From the NCBI GenBank assembly GCA_903877645.1, contig CAIRES010000045.1:1-51330 (forward strand): DNA of 51,330 bases, in the 5' to 3' direction. The translations under genes were made by a program, and so were the position numbers. The stretch is from an uncultured Bacteroidota bacterium (GTDB lineage: Bacteria > Bacteroidota > Bacteroidia > Chitinophagales > Chitinophagaceae). Shown piece by piece: positions 32,615-42,264 of the stretch. The notes below the pieces were generated by a model. That model did no database searches. It worked only from the letters and a program-made list of their open reading frames with translations, and was not told the origin of the DNA. Position 1 is the stretch's first letter, and each line of letters opens with the position of its first letter.

Positions 32615-33373
32615 TTACAGCAGGTAGAAGCAGGTGAACACGAATACCCACACCAGATCCACGAAGTGCCAGTAAAGGCCTATCTTCTCTACCATCTCGT
32701 AGTGGCCACGGCGCTCGTACACACCATTCACTGTGTTCACCAGTATCAGTATGTTGAAGATAACGCCCGATGTAACGTGACCGCCATGGAAGCCCGTGAT
32801 CGTAAAGAAGTAATTAAAGAACAGGTGCGTAGACTGCATAGCCAGTGCTGGCTGTGTAGCCAGTATGTGCTCTGTTTTGTGCGCATTGAAGAAGTGAGCA
32901 AACTGGCTTACCGGTGTGTTCACATCCAGGAAAGAACCCCACCAGCCGCCTTCGCTGTGCAGGTGCGTCCATTCCCATGCCTGGCAGCTCAGGAAGCAGA
33001 TACCACCTATGATAGTCCACAACAGCCACTTGGCTACATTCTTCTTATCGCCATAGTGGCCTGCATGTACTGCAAGTACCATGGTCACAGAACTCATGAT
33101 GAGGATAAAGGTCATCAAACTCACAAACAACAGAGGCAGGTCGCGTTCGCCCATGAATGGGAAAGACTTGAACACCTGGTTGGCATCGGGCCATACTGTG
33201 CTGAAAAAACGTGTGGTACCATAAGAGATCAGGAGTGCGCCGAAAGTAAGGGCATCCGATAATAGGAAAAACCACATCATCATTTTTCCATAGCTCACGT
33301 TATACGGTGAGCGGCCGCCGGCCCATAGTTTAGGCTCCGGTGCTGTTGTTACTACTGTTGCTTGTTGTGACAT
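32615..33373 (-). CDS. Heme-copper oxidase subunit III (copy 2)
   Basis: This 252-residue protein has at least five membrane helices. It has the subunit III blocks KMMMWFFLLSDALTFGALLISY, QAWEWTHL, FFTITGFHGGHVTSGVIFN and a terminal YWHFVDLVWVFVFTCFYLL. It is a paralogue of the next upstream gene (33425-34045) and follows it in the operon. Confidence 0.92.
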   Translation of the reverse strand: MSQQATVVTTAPEPKLWAGGRSPYNVSYGKMMMWFFLLSDALTFGALLISYGTTRFFSTVWPDANQVFKSFPFMGERDLPLLFVSLMTFILIMSSVTMVLAVHAGHYGDKKNVAKWLLWTIIGGICFLSCQAWEWTHLHSEGGWWGSFLDVNTPVSQFAHFFNAHKTEHILATQPALAMQSTHLFFNYFFTITGFHGGHVTSGVIFNILILVNTVNGVYERRGHYEMVEKIGLYWHFVDLVWVFVFTCFYLL

Positions 33374-33424
33374 AGACTGTTTTAAGTATCAGTTGCGAAT
33401 CCGAGTGCGAATTTCGAAACTATT

Positions 33425-34045
33425 TTATTGATTTACCAGAAAAAACACAAATAAATATAACCACAATGCATCAACAAAATGCCAATACGTTGCTGCGATC
33501 TCTAAACCCGTAGCGCTGTACGTCTTCACATTTGTTCTAAATGCGCGGAAAAATACAAAGAATAATGCAATTATCCCACCCAATAAATGTACCAGATGTA
33601 ATCCGGCTATAATGAACAGGAAAGATTCGCTTGGATTGCCATTTACTTTCACCGGCGCCATCTCGTTCAATACCTCTCCATTGATCTTTACCTGCTGCAA
33701 TTGGTGATATAATTGATAAAAACCATCCATCTGCATTAAACCGAATACTATGCCCAAAACAAGCGTACCGGTGATCAGCCATTTAAACTTCGGCATCGAC
33801 CTGTCTTTGAACGCCCGCACACCGATAGCCATAGTAACACTACTCAGCATGATGGCTACCGTAGAATACCAGAATACCGCCGGCAGGTGGTAATAACGCC
33901 AGTTGCCCTGCGCCTCGCGCACCATATAGCCGCTGGTAAGGCCCGCAAAAGCCATGCTCATACTGGCCATAGCCACCCACATCATGAATTTTTGCGGATG
34001 TATCTTCTTCCTCTGCTTCACCCCCGGATCCATTGCTACATTCAT
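33425..34045 (-). CDS. Heme-copper oxidase subunit III (copy 1, short)
   Basis: This 206-residue protein has five membrane helices. QKFMMWVAMASMSMAFAGLTSGYMV, FLFIIAGLHLVHLLGGIIALFFV and ATYWHFVDALWLYLFVFFLV match subunit III, with the same YWHFVD motif as copy 2. Two consecutive subunit III genes of different length are usual in this phylum. Subunits I and II are not in the window. Confidence 0.9.
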   Translation of the reverse strand: MNVAMDPGVKQRKKIHPQKFMMWVAMASMSMAFAGLTSGYMVREAQGNWRYYHLPAVFWYSTVAIMLSSVTMAIGVRAFKDRSMPKFKWLITGTLVLGIVFGLMQMDGFYQLYHQLQQVKINGEVLNEMAPVKVNGNPSESFLFIIAGLHLVHLLGGIIALFFVFFRAFRTNVKTYSATGLEIAATYWHFVDALWLYLFVFFLVNQ

Positions 34046-34055
34046 ATTATTACTT

Positions 34056-34113
34056 TAAAATACCAAATCTTAAATACCAAGTACCAAATCCCAAATTCCA
34101 AGTACCAAATCCA
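34056..34113. repeat. Degenerate TACCAAATCCC repeat in the ctaB-subunit III spacer
   Basis: Short units of TACCAAAT(C/T) and AATTCCAAGTACCAAAT fill the 90-base spacer. They resemble the tract at 31247-31340. Confidence 0.5.
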
Positions 34114-34135
34114 ATTGCTACACGCTACTGAATTG

Positions 34136-35053
34136 TTACATCTTATCTATCACCAGCGCCAGCAATATGCTGGGCAGGTATATAAATGAGGCAAACATCA
34201 CTCTCTTAGCCGATTTATGGTCGTTCTTTATATAAAACGCTATTGATGCTGCAAAATACATAAGTGCTGCGGCCACACATACCCACATCCCTATACTGCC
34301 GCTCATGCCCATCATGCGCGGCACCATAGCCATAGGGATGAGTACCAGGCTGTACATCATGCACTGTATACCTGTGAACCTTGTTTCCTTTTCGCGGGTA
34401 GGCAACATGCGTATGCCCGCCCTGTTATAATCGTCAAATGCCACCCAGGCTATGGCCCAGAAGTGCGGGAACTGCCAGAAGAACTGGAAGGAAAACAGCA
34501 CCCAGCCACCCACACCAAAGCTATTGGTAGCTGCCACCCACCCTATCAATGGTGGTAAAGCGCCCGGTATAGCCCCTATCAGCACAGCCACCGGGTGTAC
34601 CTTCTTCATGGGGGTGTAGGCAAATGCATATAATAACAAAGAGAAAAAGCTCAGGGCCCCTGCCGCAGGATTGAAGTAATAAGCCAGCAATAATGCCCCG
34701 CCTATACCTGTGACCAGTGCAAATATCCATGCCTCCAGGTGATTCATCCGCCCCTCAGGCAGTGGCCGGGTGCGGGTGCGCTGCATCAGGCGGTCGCTCT
34801 CGCTTTCCAGTATCTGGTTGATGGTGTTGGCGCCGCCGGTAACCAGCATACCACCCAGAAACAGGGTGATGATGCGCTGCCACAGGGCCATACTCGTCCA
34901 GGAAAAGGAAATGTTGGGGGCCATCAGGTAGCCGATGACACTGCTGAATACCACCATACCGCTGAGATTAGGCTTCAGTAGCTGGTTGTAGTCCTTCGCG
35001 CGCCCCAGCGCCACTATGTGCCATTTTGCTTTTATGGGCTCTTGCCGCAACAT
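34136..35053 (-). CDS. ctaB: Protoheme IX farnesyltransferase (heme O synthase)
   Basis: This is a 305-residue UbiA-family membrane protein with about nine helices. The prenyl-diphosphate site is NTINQILESESDRLMQRTRTRPLP, where glutamate takes the place of the first aspartate of the usual DxxxD. The second loop DDYNRAGIRMLPT is also typical. It converts heme B to heme O for the oxidase. It is the first gene of the unit that runs to the DUF420 gene, and a TACTTTTG site precedes it. Confidence 0.92.
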   Translation of the reverse strand: MLRQEPIKAKWHIVALGRAKDYNQLLKPNLSGMVVFSSVIGYLMAPNISFSWTSMALWQRIITLFLGGMLVTGGANTINQILESESDRLMQRTRTRPLPEGRMNHLEAWIFALVTGIGGALLLAYYFNPAAGALSFFSLLLYAFAYTPMKKVHPVAVLIGAIPGALPPLIGWVAATNSFGVGGWVLFSFQFFWQFPHFWAIAWVAFDDYNRAGIRMLPTREKETRFTGIQCMMYSLVLIPMAMVPRMMGMSGSIGMWVCVAAALMYFAASIAFYIKNDHKSAKRVMFASFIYLPSILLALVIDKM

Positions 35054-35080
35054 TTAATATAAATATAATGAATTGAGCCG

Positions 35081-35088
35081 CAAAAGTA
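35081..35088 (-). promoter_or_regulatory. -7 element (TACTTTTG) of the ctaB-oxidase operon
   Basis: TACTTTTG fits TAnnTTTG and lies 27 bases before the ctaB ATG on the minus strand. No clean -33 TTG is seen. Confidence 0.55.
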
Positions 35089-35160
35089 CGATAATTTATG
35101 AGTTTTTGAGGAGGAAAATAGGGTTGTTGAAAAGTCATTTCCCCGGCAATTTTGCTTCTA

Positions 35161-36156
35161 TCAGCAAAGCAGCGCCTCGCTCTCTTTGCGCAGCCTTTCT
35201 TTTTTGATGGACACCACGCCTACTTCCTCGCACACCAGCCCCCCGGCAAGGTTGGAGACCTCGGCCATTAGTGCCACGTCTTTGGTAAGGGCATACACCA
35301 TGGCTGCGGTAGCTATCACGGTATCACCCGCCCCCGAAACATCAGAGATGCTGAGTACGCGGGTAGGTATGATGGCCGATGAAAAGCCGTTGTTGTAAAA
35401 CACGCCTTTCTCTGAAAGGGTAATGAAGGTGATCTCGTGGTGCAGTACCTGGTTCAGCTTGCGGTGGGCGTCATTCAGTTCATGCTCGTTCACATTGTCT
35501 ATGTGCAGGTTCAGCCCTTCACGCACTTCCTTCAGGTTGGGTTTGAAGATGGTCACATCTTTATAGGCCAGGAAGTTCTTCTTCTTAGGGTCTACAGCAG
35601 TAATGATGCCGATCTCTTTGCAATGGGCTGCTATACGCTGAATCACATTCTCCTTCAGCACACCTTTGTTGTAGTCTTCAAAGATCACCACATTGGGCTT
35701 TACCCGCTGCAGGAAACGGAGTACCGCATCAATAAACGGATGTTCCTCGTCGGTGTGCAGTTCGTCGGTCACCTCATCGTCTATGCGCATCATCTGCTGG
35801 TTGCGGCTCAGGATGCGGGTTTTAGTGGTCGTCGGCCTGCGCCAGCTCTTTTGTATGAGTTCGGTATCTATACCGGCTTCGTTGGCCAATTTCACCAGGG
35901 TCACGCCCTCGCTGTCGTCGCCTATCAGGCTGGCAAGGGTTACTTTAGCGCCCAGGGCACGGCAGTTGAGCGCCACATTGGCTGCGCCACCGAGGCGGCT
36001 TTCGCGATGGGTAAGCGCCACCACAGGCACAGGAGCTTCGGGAGAGATGCGCTCCACATGGCCCCAGGAATAGTTATCCAACATCACATCACCCACAACA
36101 ACTACGTGCAGGCTATCCATATCATCAAATACTTTTTGTAATTCGGTATGCTTCAT
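35161..36156 (-). CDS. PfkB-family kinase, heptose-7-phosphate kinase (RfaE domain I) type
   Basis: This 331-residue ribokinase-fold enzyme has the sugar-binding region DVMLDNYSWGHVERISPEAPVPVV, then RLGGAANVALNCRALGAKV, and the anion hole/catalytic base motif DVSGAGDTVIATAA. The SPEAPVPV and GGAANVA blocks are those of HldE/RfaE domain I, which phosphorylates D-glycero-D-manno-heptose 7-phosphate for LPS core synthesis. The nucleotidyltransferase half found in bifunctional HldE is absent here. It lies 7 bases after the permease gene. Confidence 0.85.
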   Translation of the reverse strand: MKHTELQKVFDDMDSLHVVVVGDVMLDNYSWGHVERISPEAPVPVVALTHRESRLGGAANVALNCRALGAKVTLASLIGDDSEGVTLVKLANEAGIDTELIQKSWRRPTTTKTRILSRNQQMMRIDDEVTDELHTDEEHPFIDAVLRFLQRVKPNVVIFEDYNKGVLKENVIQRIAAHCKEIGIITAVDPKKKNFLAYKDVTIFKPNLKEVREGLNLHIDNVNEHELNDAHRKLNQVLHHEITFITLSEKGVFYNNGFSSAIIPTRVLSISDVSGAGDTVIATAAMVYALTKDVALMAEVSNLAGGLVCEEVGVVSIKKERLRKESEALLC

Positions 36157-36163
36157 TTGCAGT

Positions 36164-37615
36164 TTACTTTTTTATCTGGGCTTGCTTCTTTGCCCTTGCC
36201 TCAAGGACATAGTACACAGGTATACCGGCAAGCACTATAATGAGCCCCGGCCATGTGTAGGTAGGCTTGTATTTGAGCAGCACCACGCATATAGAGGTAG
36301 CCAGTATAATGTAGATCAATGGGATCAGCGGGTAACCAAATGCCTTATACGGGCGGGGTGCATCAGGCATCGTTTTGCGCAGCCTGAAGATGCCGCCTAT
36401 AGTGAGGATGTAGAACAGCAGCACAGTGAAGATGATGAAATCGAGCAGGTCGCCATACTTGCCACTGAGGCAAAGCACAGAAGCCCAGACGAACTGCATC
36501 CACAGCGCAGCGGCGGGTACGCCCTTCTTATTCAGCTTAGCCGCAGCAGGCAGAAACAGGCCATCCTGCGCCATGGTATGGTATACCCGCGAGCCGGAAA
36601 GTATGAGTCCATTATTGCAACCGAATGTAGAGACCATGATCATGACCGCGATGATGACAGTACCGGCATTACCAAATATCTTAAGCGCGGCAGCCAGCGC
36701 CACACGGTCGGAAGGGGCATTGGCAATATCATGCATGCTCATCACATTGAGGTACATAAGGTTCATGGACACATAAATGATGGTCACCACTGCTGTACCA
36801 ATGAACAGGCTGAGGCCAATGTTGCGCTCCGGGCGCTTGATCTCACCGGCTATAAAGGTCACATTGTTCCATGCATCGCTGCTGAAGAGCGCACCCACCA
36901 TAGCTGCGCACAGCGGGCCAACGATAGTGAGGCTGTTGAGGCTCTCATGCGAGATGGATCCGTCTTTCAGTGTTTCGGTATGAAAGGCCAGCCAGGGGAA
37001 AGACCAGTTGTCTTGCCAGATACCATGATCTTTGAAAAAGAGAAAGCCGAAGATGATGAGGCCCGCCATAGCTGCTATCTTGGCAAAGGTGAACACAAAC
37101 TGTATCCACTTGCCGCTTTTGATACCGAGGGTATTGAGGAAAGTAAGCAGGAAGATAATGCCGATCCCCAATAGCTGCGCCGCTGAAATAGTAAAGTGGC
37201 CGGGGCCGGGAGTGCCTATCAGTATGTTGCCATCGCCCAGCGATGGAATGAGGTAGCCGGTGAATTTGGCGAAACCCACCCCTACTGCGGCAATAGTGCC
37301 TGTCTGTATCACGGCAAAGAACGACCAGCCATACAGGAAGCCCCAAAGCTTGCCGAATGCCTCGCGTAGGTACACATACTGTCCACCTGCCTTGGGGAAC
37401 ATGCCACTGAGTTCGCCATAACTAAGGGCAGCCGAAAGAGTGATGAAGCCCGAAAGCAGCCAAACCACAATAAGCCAGCCGGCACTACCCAACTGCCTCG
37501 AAATATCGGCGCTGACGATGAAGATACCCGACCCGATCATGGAGCCGATTACAAGCAAGGCCCCGTCGAGCAGGGTAAGAGAACGTTGAAAAGAAGAGGA
37601 TGAGTTGTTTTCCAA
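36164..37615 (-). CDS. APC-family amino acid permease
   Basis: This 483-residue protein has twelve membrane helices. The first contains GSMIGSGIFIVSADI, the unwound substrate site of APC carriers (G-x-G-I-F). PKAGGQYVYLREAFGKLWGFLYGW is also a family signature. It is of the LAT/YfnA-like type by length and pattern. The substrate is not determined. It lies 27 bases after the OmpH gene. Confidence 0.9.
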   Translation of the reverse strand: MENNSSSSFQRSLTLLDGALLVIGSMIGSGIFIVSADISRQLGSAGWLIVVWLLSGFITLSAALSYGELSGMFPKAGGQYVYLREAFGKLWGFLYGWSFFAVIQTGTIAAVGVGFAKFTGYLIPSLGDGNILIGTPGPGHFTISAAQLLGIGIIFLLTFLNTLGIKSGKWIQFVFTFAKIAAMAGLIIFGFLFFKDHGIWQDNWSFPWLAFHTETLKDGSISHESLNSLTIVGPLCAAMVGALFSSDAWNNVTFIAGEIKRPERNIGLSLFIGTAVVTIIYVSMNLMYLNVMSMHDIANAPSDRVALAAALKIFGNAGTVIIAVMIMVSTFGCNNGLILSGSRVYHTMAQDGLFLPAAAKLNKKGVPAAALWMQFVWASVLCLSGKYGDLLDFIIFTVLLFYILTIGGIFRLRKTMPDAPRPYKAFGYPLIPLIYIILATSICVVLLKYKPTYTWPGLIIVLAGIPVYYVLEARAKKQAQIKK

Positions 37616-37642
37616 ATTACCGGATTTTCAGAAAAATACTAT

Positions 37643-38200
37643 TTATTTTCCTTTTTCAGCAAGTTTGTTCATTCCGTTGATCACGTCGGCTGTAATATCC
37701 AGTTCTTTGCTGATGAATAGAATAGATGAACCTGAGTTAGAATAGGAAAGGATACAGTCGTAGTGGTGTGTTTTATTATACTCAGCCAGGAAGTTATCGA
37801 GGCGGGCTTTTGCAGATGCGTTCACCTCTTCCTGGTCTTTGGAGAGCTGTTCTGTAAAGGACTGCTTCTTTTCTTCGAGCGTCTTCTGCATTTCGGTAAG
37901 GTGCTTCTCTGATGCTTCTGCCTCAGCCTGTGTGAGGGTTCCTGCGTCCACTTTCTTTTGTACGGCATCTGCTTCTTTTTGCAGGTCGCTGTAGTCCGCC
38001 TTCAACTGGTCTTCCATCTTATCCTGCCTTGTGCCGAACTGCTTTCTTTTTTCCGCCAGGTAGGTGTACCTGTCTTCCAGCGAGTCGAGGTTCACGTAGG
38101 CTATGCGGGCAAGGCCGGGCAACCCTGGCTGCCCCTGGCCTTTCTGGGCAAAAGCATGGCACGAATACAACAGGATGAATAGACTAAATATTTTTTTCAT
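37643..38200 (-). CDS. OmpH/Skp-family periplasmic chaperone
   Basis: This 185-residue protein has a signal peptide (MKKIFSLFILLYSCHAFAQ). IAYVNLDSLEDRYTYLAEKRKQF opens the Skp fold, followed by a long helical coiled coil (about 55-130). The C-terminal YDCILSYSNSGSSILFISKELDITADV closes the body domain. It is one of two tandem paralogues, 11 bases after the other. Confidence 0.87.
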   Translation of the reverse strand: MKKIFSLFILLYSCHAFAQKGQGQPGLPGLARIAYVNLDSLEDRYTYLAEKRKQFGTRQDKMEDQLKADYSDLQKEADAVQKKVDAGTLTQAEAEASEKHLTEMQKTLEEKKQSFTEQLSKDQEEVNASAKARLDNFLAEYNKTHHYDCILSYSNSGSSILFISKELDITADVINGMNKLAEKGK

Positions 38201-38211
38201 AAAGGGAAAGA

Positions 38212-38829
38212 TTACTTTTTCTTCTCCGCATCCTTTTTAGTACGGGCATTCATTCCGTCCACAACATCCTTGGTAATGTCGTACTGCTTGTTGACATAGA
38301 GCAGTGGTGAGCCGGCATACGAATACGAAAGTATATAATCGTAGTTGTGGGTCTTATTGTATTCATCCAGGAAGCCATCAAGGCGGCCCTTAAGGTCTTT
38401 GTTGAAGTCTTCCTGCTCCTTCATCAACTGGTCGGTAAGCGTTTGCTTACGTATCTTGAGGCTCTGGTCTTGCTGGTTAAGGCGTTTGTTGGCAGTTTCG
38501 TATTCTGTTTGTGTGAGGGTGTTTGCGCGTGCCTTCTTCTCCACCTCCTGGGCATCACTGGCCATCTGCTGGTAAGAGCGCTGCAGTTCCTGCTCCATCT
38601 GCTCTTCGCGAGCTTTGAAATCTTCGCGCTTTGCTTTGAGCAGCTCATACTTGGATTCAAGCGAGTCCATATTCACATAAGCTATCTTAGCGCCACCTAC
38701 AGGCACAGGAGATGTAGCCGAGATGCTGCCGGTTGTTGCCGAACCGCCTTTGTTGTTGCCATTGCATGCCGATAGCATCAGCAAGCCGGATAATGATACA
38801 GTATATAGAACTACGAAGACGTTTTTCAT
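38212..38829 (-). CDS. OmpH/Skp-family protein, lipoprotein form
   Basis: This is a 205-residue paralogue of the downstream OmpH gene. It starts with a lipoprotein signal (SLSGLLMLSAC, cysteine about 22), so it is probably membrane-anchored while its partner is soluble. KIAYVNMDSLESKYELLKAKREDF, the coiled coil and YDYILSYSYAGSPLLYVNKQYDITKDV correspond block by block to the other copy. Confidence 0.87.
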   Translation of the reverse strand: MKNVFVVLYTVSLSGLLMLSACNGNNKGGSATTGSISATSPVPVGGAKIAYVNMDSLESKYELLKAKREDFKAREEQMEQELQRSYQQMASDAQEVEKKARANTLTQTEYETANKRLNQQDQSLKIRKQTLTDQLMKEQEDFNKDLKGRLDGFLDEYNKTHNYDYILSYSYAGSPLLYVNKQYDITKDVVDGMNARTKKDAEKKK

Positions 38830-38855
38830 AGAATGTGTGTTTGCGTATGGAAAAT

Positions 38856-38863
38856 CAAAAGTA
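38856..38863 (-). promoter_or_regulatory. -7 element (TACTTTTG) of the ompH-permease-kinase unit
   Basis: TACTTTTG lies 26 bases before the ATG of the lipoprotein-type OmpH gene on the minus strand. No consensus -33 box is seen. Confidence 0.5.
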
Positions 38864-38916
38864 ATATCTAATGGATAATATTGCGCTTACTTTATTTCAT
38901 AAAGTTGTCATAATAA

Positions 38917-38940
38917 ATGCTACCTGTAAGCAGGGAGCAT
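38917..38940 (-). terminator. Terminator-like hairpin after the RND operon
   Basis: ATGCT-x-CCTG and CAGG-x-AGCAT pair around a 4-base loop with one mismatch. On the minus strand TTTATTATG follows. It lies 8 bases after the last RND gene's stop and before the ompH promoter. Confidence 0.45.
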
Positions 38941-38947
38941 AAGCATA

Positions 38948-41900
38948 TTAGCCTTTCTCTTCTTTATCTGCCTCATCTGCAGCCCGGGGATCGTCTTCAT
39001 GGGCCTGCTTTATATCATATTCCATTTCCGGGTCTATGTTCTGCTCTTCTACCTTTTTGGCCTTCTCCATCAACTCCTCGTGGTGGTCTTGCAGCCATTG
39101 GAGCTGTTTCTTGCCATAGGACAGCCGGGTGAACAGCACAAACAAAACCGGCACTATGAATATAGAAATGGTGGTAGATGCCAGCATACCCCCCAGCACG
39201 GTATACCCAATAGTATTACGAGCCACAGCACCTGCACCGGTAGCCAGCACCAGTGGCAACACACCTAATATAAAGGCAAAAGAGGTCATGATGATAGGCC
39301 GTAAACGCAGGCTGGCCCCTTCCAGGGTTGACTTGATCAGTTCTTCCCCTCGGTCTACACGGATCTTGGCGAACTCTACAATGAGGATGGCATTTTTGGC
39401 AGAAAGGCCAATGAGCGTGATGAGCCCTATCTGCGCATATACATTGTTATTGAGCCGCGGCACTAAAGTAAGCGCAAGTATAGCGCCAAAGACGCTGACG
39501 GGCACAGCCAGCATTACAGAGAACGGCACTGACCAGCTTTCGTAAAGCGCAGCAAGGAAGAGGAACACGAATATGATAGAGCAAAGGAAGATATAGACTG
39601 TGGTGGATCCTGCCTTGATCTCCTCATAACTAAGACCCGAGAACTCAAAGGTATAGCCCGGTGGCAACTCTTTAGCGGCTATGTCTTTGATGGCTTCAAT
39701 GGCCTGCCCGCTGCTGTAGCCCTGCGGAATATTGCCATCAACCTCGGCGGAACGAAAGATATTGAAGTGGGTGATGAGCGGGGCGGTCTCGGTAGGCTTG
39801 TAGCTGATGAGCGTACTAAGCGGCACCATACTTCCGGCAGAATTGCGCACATAATATTTGTTCATATCGGAGATGAGGGCACGGAAGGTAGTATCCGCCT
39901 GCACCACAACGTGATAGGTGCGGTTATAGAGGGTAAAGTTATTCACAAAGAGGCTGCCCATATATGCCTGCATAGTGTTAAAGACAGAGGATATATTAAC
40001 GCCCAGTTTCTGGCATTTTTCCCTGTCTACAGTGAGGTCGTAACTGGGGGTATGTGCTGAGAATAAACTAAAAGCTGTAGATGTCGCGGGGTTCTTGTGC
40101 AATGCACCCACAAACTTCTTTACTACCTTTTCAAACGCATGTATATCATCAGTAGTATTGCCTTGTTCGATCTGCATGGCAAAGCCAGCGGCCTGCCCAA
40201 TGCCCCGTATAGGCGGTGGTGGTATTACCTGCACCACTGCATTCTTAATACCGGCAGCGGCTATGCGTTTATTGACAACACCAATGATACCCGGCACTTG
40301 CTCCCCCGGCTTGTTGCGTTCATCCCAGGGTTTGAGCATACAAAAAATAGTACCGTTATTGGAATTGGTGCCTCCATTAAGCACATTAAGGCCGGAGAGC
40401 GCCGCATAGTGCGCCACTCCCGGCACAGAATCCATTATCTTCATCAGCTTGGTAATAGCCTCAACAGACTGTATGGTGGAGGAACCTTCGGGCAACTGGT
40501 AAGTAATGAACAGGCGGCCCTCATCTTCTGACGGGATAAAGCCCGACGGCTTATAGTGAAAGAGCGTATACGCACCAACACAAATACATACCAGCAGTAC
40601 CACAATATATTTTGCGCCACCTATGCTTCTCCTGACCCCATTGTGGTAACTGGCGGTGGCCCTGCGAAACCATTCGTTGAATTTAAAAAACAGTTGGTTG
40701 AGGCCCTTCGCTTTTTTATTGACCTGTGTAGGCTTCAGCAGCAATGTACATAACGCAGGCGTAAGTGAAAGCGCGATGAAGGCGGAGAGGATAACGGAGA
40801 TGGCAATAGTAATGGCAAACTGCTGATACAGGCGACCAACAATACCCGGAATGAAGCCGACAGGTACAAATACGGCAGCCAATATGAGTGCAATAGCCAC
40901 CACCGGCGCAGATATTTCCTTCATGGCCTCATAGGTAGCCTCCTTTGCCGACATGTGCTTTTCATCAATATAGTGCTGAACGGCTTCTACAACGATAATG
41001 GCATCATCGACCACAATACCAATGGCCAGCACAAAGCCAAACATGGTCAGGGTATTGATAGTGAAGCCCAGTGGTATAAAGAAGCAGAAGGTACTGAGAA
41101 TGGATACCGGGATGGCCAGAACGGGAATAAGCGTGGCGCGCCAGTTTTGCAGAAAAATGAACACAACCAGCGCCACAAGGCCCAGCGCTTTCAGCAAAGT
41201 ACCTATCACCTCCTGCATAGACACTTTGATGATGGTCACCGACTCGAATGGCACTTTGTAGTCAATATCGGAAGGAAAGGTCTTTTTCAGCCTTGCCATT
41301 TCAGCATATACATTATTAGCCGTCTCCAGGGCATTACTGCCGGGAGTCTGGTATATCATCAGGTAGGATGCAGGGTTCCCGTCCACAAAAGAATTGCTGG
41401 AGAAAGTGAACTTACCCAGCTCTACCCGTGCCACATCTTTGAGATATACGAGCTGCCCGTTAGACGGAATTGTTTTTACAATGATGTTCTCGAATTCAGA
41501 GGCCTTGCTCAGCGGGGCATTGACCAGTATACCTGTCTCGAAGGCCTGCGAGACTTGCTGTGGTGGCTCCCCCACCGAGCCAGCCGCTACGTATACATTC
41601 TGCGCATTGATGGCTGCAATGACATCAGAAGGCGTGAGGCTGTAGCTGGCCATTTTATTGGGGTCCATCCACACCCGCATACTGAAGTTATCTGTACGGG
41701 CGGTAACATCACCCACGCCCGGCACACGCAACAGGGCATCTTCGATAAAGATATTGGCATAGTTGTCGATAAAGGTACGGCCGTGTGTACCCTTGGGCGA
41801 ATATATGGCCACGAGCATCAGCATACTGGGATTACTGGCGCGCACCGCGAGTCCCAGCTTGCTTACTACGGCAGGTAACAACGGAGACGCGATACCCACC

Positions 41901-42232
41901 CTGTTCTGAACATTGAGCGCAGCTATATGTACGTTCGTTCCGATATTGAACGTAACCCGTACATTCACATTACCGCTATTGGTACTGGTGCTCTGCATGT
42001 ATTCCATACCGGGTGTGCCGTTCACCTGCTCCTCTATGGGTACAGCCACTGTCTGCTCCACCGTCTCGGCATCAGCGCCTGTATAAGAACCTCTGACATT
42101 GACGCTGGGCGGCGATATATCGGGGTATTGGTCTACCGCAAGATTCATGAGGCAAATACCCCCCGCTATCATTAATACAATAGATATAACGATCGCAGTT
42201 ACCGGCCTTTTGATAAATGTATTTGCAATCAT
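38948..42232 (-). CDS. RND efflux permease, HAE1 family (copy 2)
   Basis: This 1094-residue inner-membrane proton antiporter has twelve helices and two large periplasmic loops. The proton-relay aspartates are in GIVVDDAIIVVEAV (helix 4). GTPGMEYMQSTSTNSG is the family's first porter-domain block. The first 20 residues equal those of the upstream copy. The C-terminus carries a charged tail (DPEMEYDIKQAHEDDP...) beyond the last helix. It follows copy 1 by 32 bases in the same operon. Confidence 0.95.
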   Translation of the reverse strand: MIANTFIKRPVTAIVISIVLMIAGGICLMNLAVDQYPDISPPSVNVRGSYTGADAETVEQTVAVPIEEQVNGTPGMEYMQSTSTNSGNVNVRVTFNIGTNVHIAALNVQNRVGIASPLLPAVVSKLGLAVRASNPSMLMLVAIYSPKGTHGRTFIDNYANIFIEDALLRVPGVGDVTARTDNFSMRVWMDPNKMASYSLTPSDVIAAINAQNVYVAAGSVGEPPQQVSQAFETGILVNAPLSKASEFENIIVKTIPSNGQLVYLKDVARVELGKFTFSSNSFVDGNPASYLMIYQTPGSNALETANNVYAEMARLKKTFPSDIDYKVPFESVTIIKVSMQEVIGTLLKALGLVALVVFIFLQNWRATLIPVLAIPVSILSTFCFFIPLGFTINTLTMFGFVLAIGIVVDDAIIVVEAVQHYIDEKHMSAKEATYEAMKEISAPVVAIALILAAVFVPVGFIPGIVGRLYQQFAITIAISVILSAFIALSLTPALCTLLLKPTQVNKKAKGLNQLFFKFNEWFRRATASYHNGVRRSIGGAKYIVVLLVCICVGAYTLFHYKPSGFIPSEDEGRLFITYQLPEGSSTIQSVEAITKLMKIMDSVPGVAHYAALSGLNVLNGGTNSNNGTIFCMLKPWDERNKPGEQVPGIIGVVNKRIAAAGIKNAVVQVIPPPPIRGIGQAAGFAMQIEQGNTTDDIHAFEKVVKKFVGALHKNPATSTAFSLFSAHTPSYDLTVDREKCQKLGVNISSVFNTMQAYMGSLFVNNFTLYNRTYHVVVQADTTFRALISDMNKYYVRNSAGSMVPLSTLISYKPTETAPLITHFNIFRSAEVDGNIPQGYSSGQAIEAIKDIAAKELPPGYTFEFSGLSYEEIKAGSTTVYIFLCSIIFVFLFLAALYESWSVPFSVMLAVPVSVFGAILALTLVPRLNNNVYAQIGLITLIGLSAKNAILIVEFAKIRVDRGEELIKSTLEGASLRLRPIIMTSFAFILGVLPLVLATGAGAVARNTIGYTVLGGMLASTTISIFIVPVLFVLFTRLSYGKKQLQWLQDHHEELMEKAKKVEEQNIDPEMEYDIKQAHEDDPRAADEADKEEKG

Positions 42233-42264
42233 GGTGTTATGATCAGATGTATTAAGTCGGGAGT

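Noticed and set aside
40955-41878. Plus-strand frames opposite the RND permeases, including a 307-residue one
   Set aside because: They are antisense to highly conserved permease codons, without domain, signal peptide or promoter.
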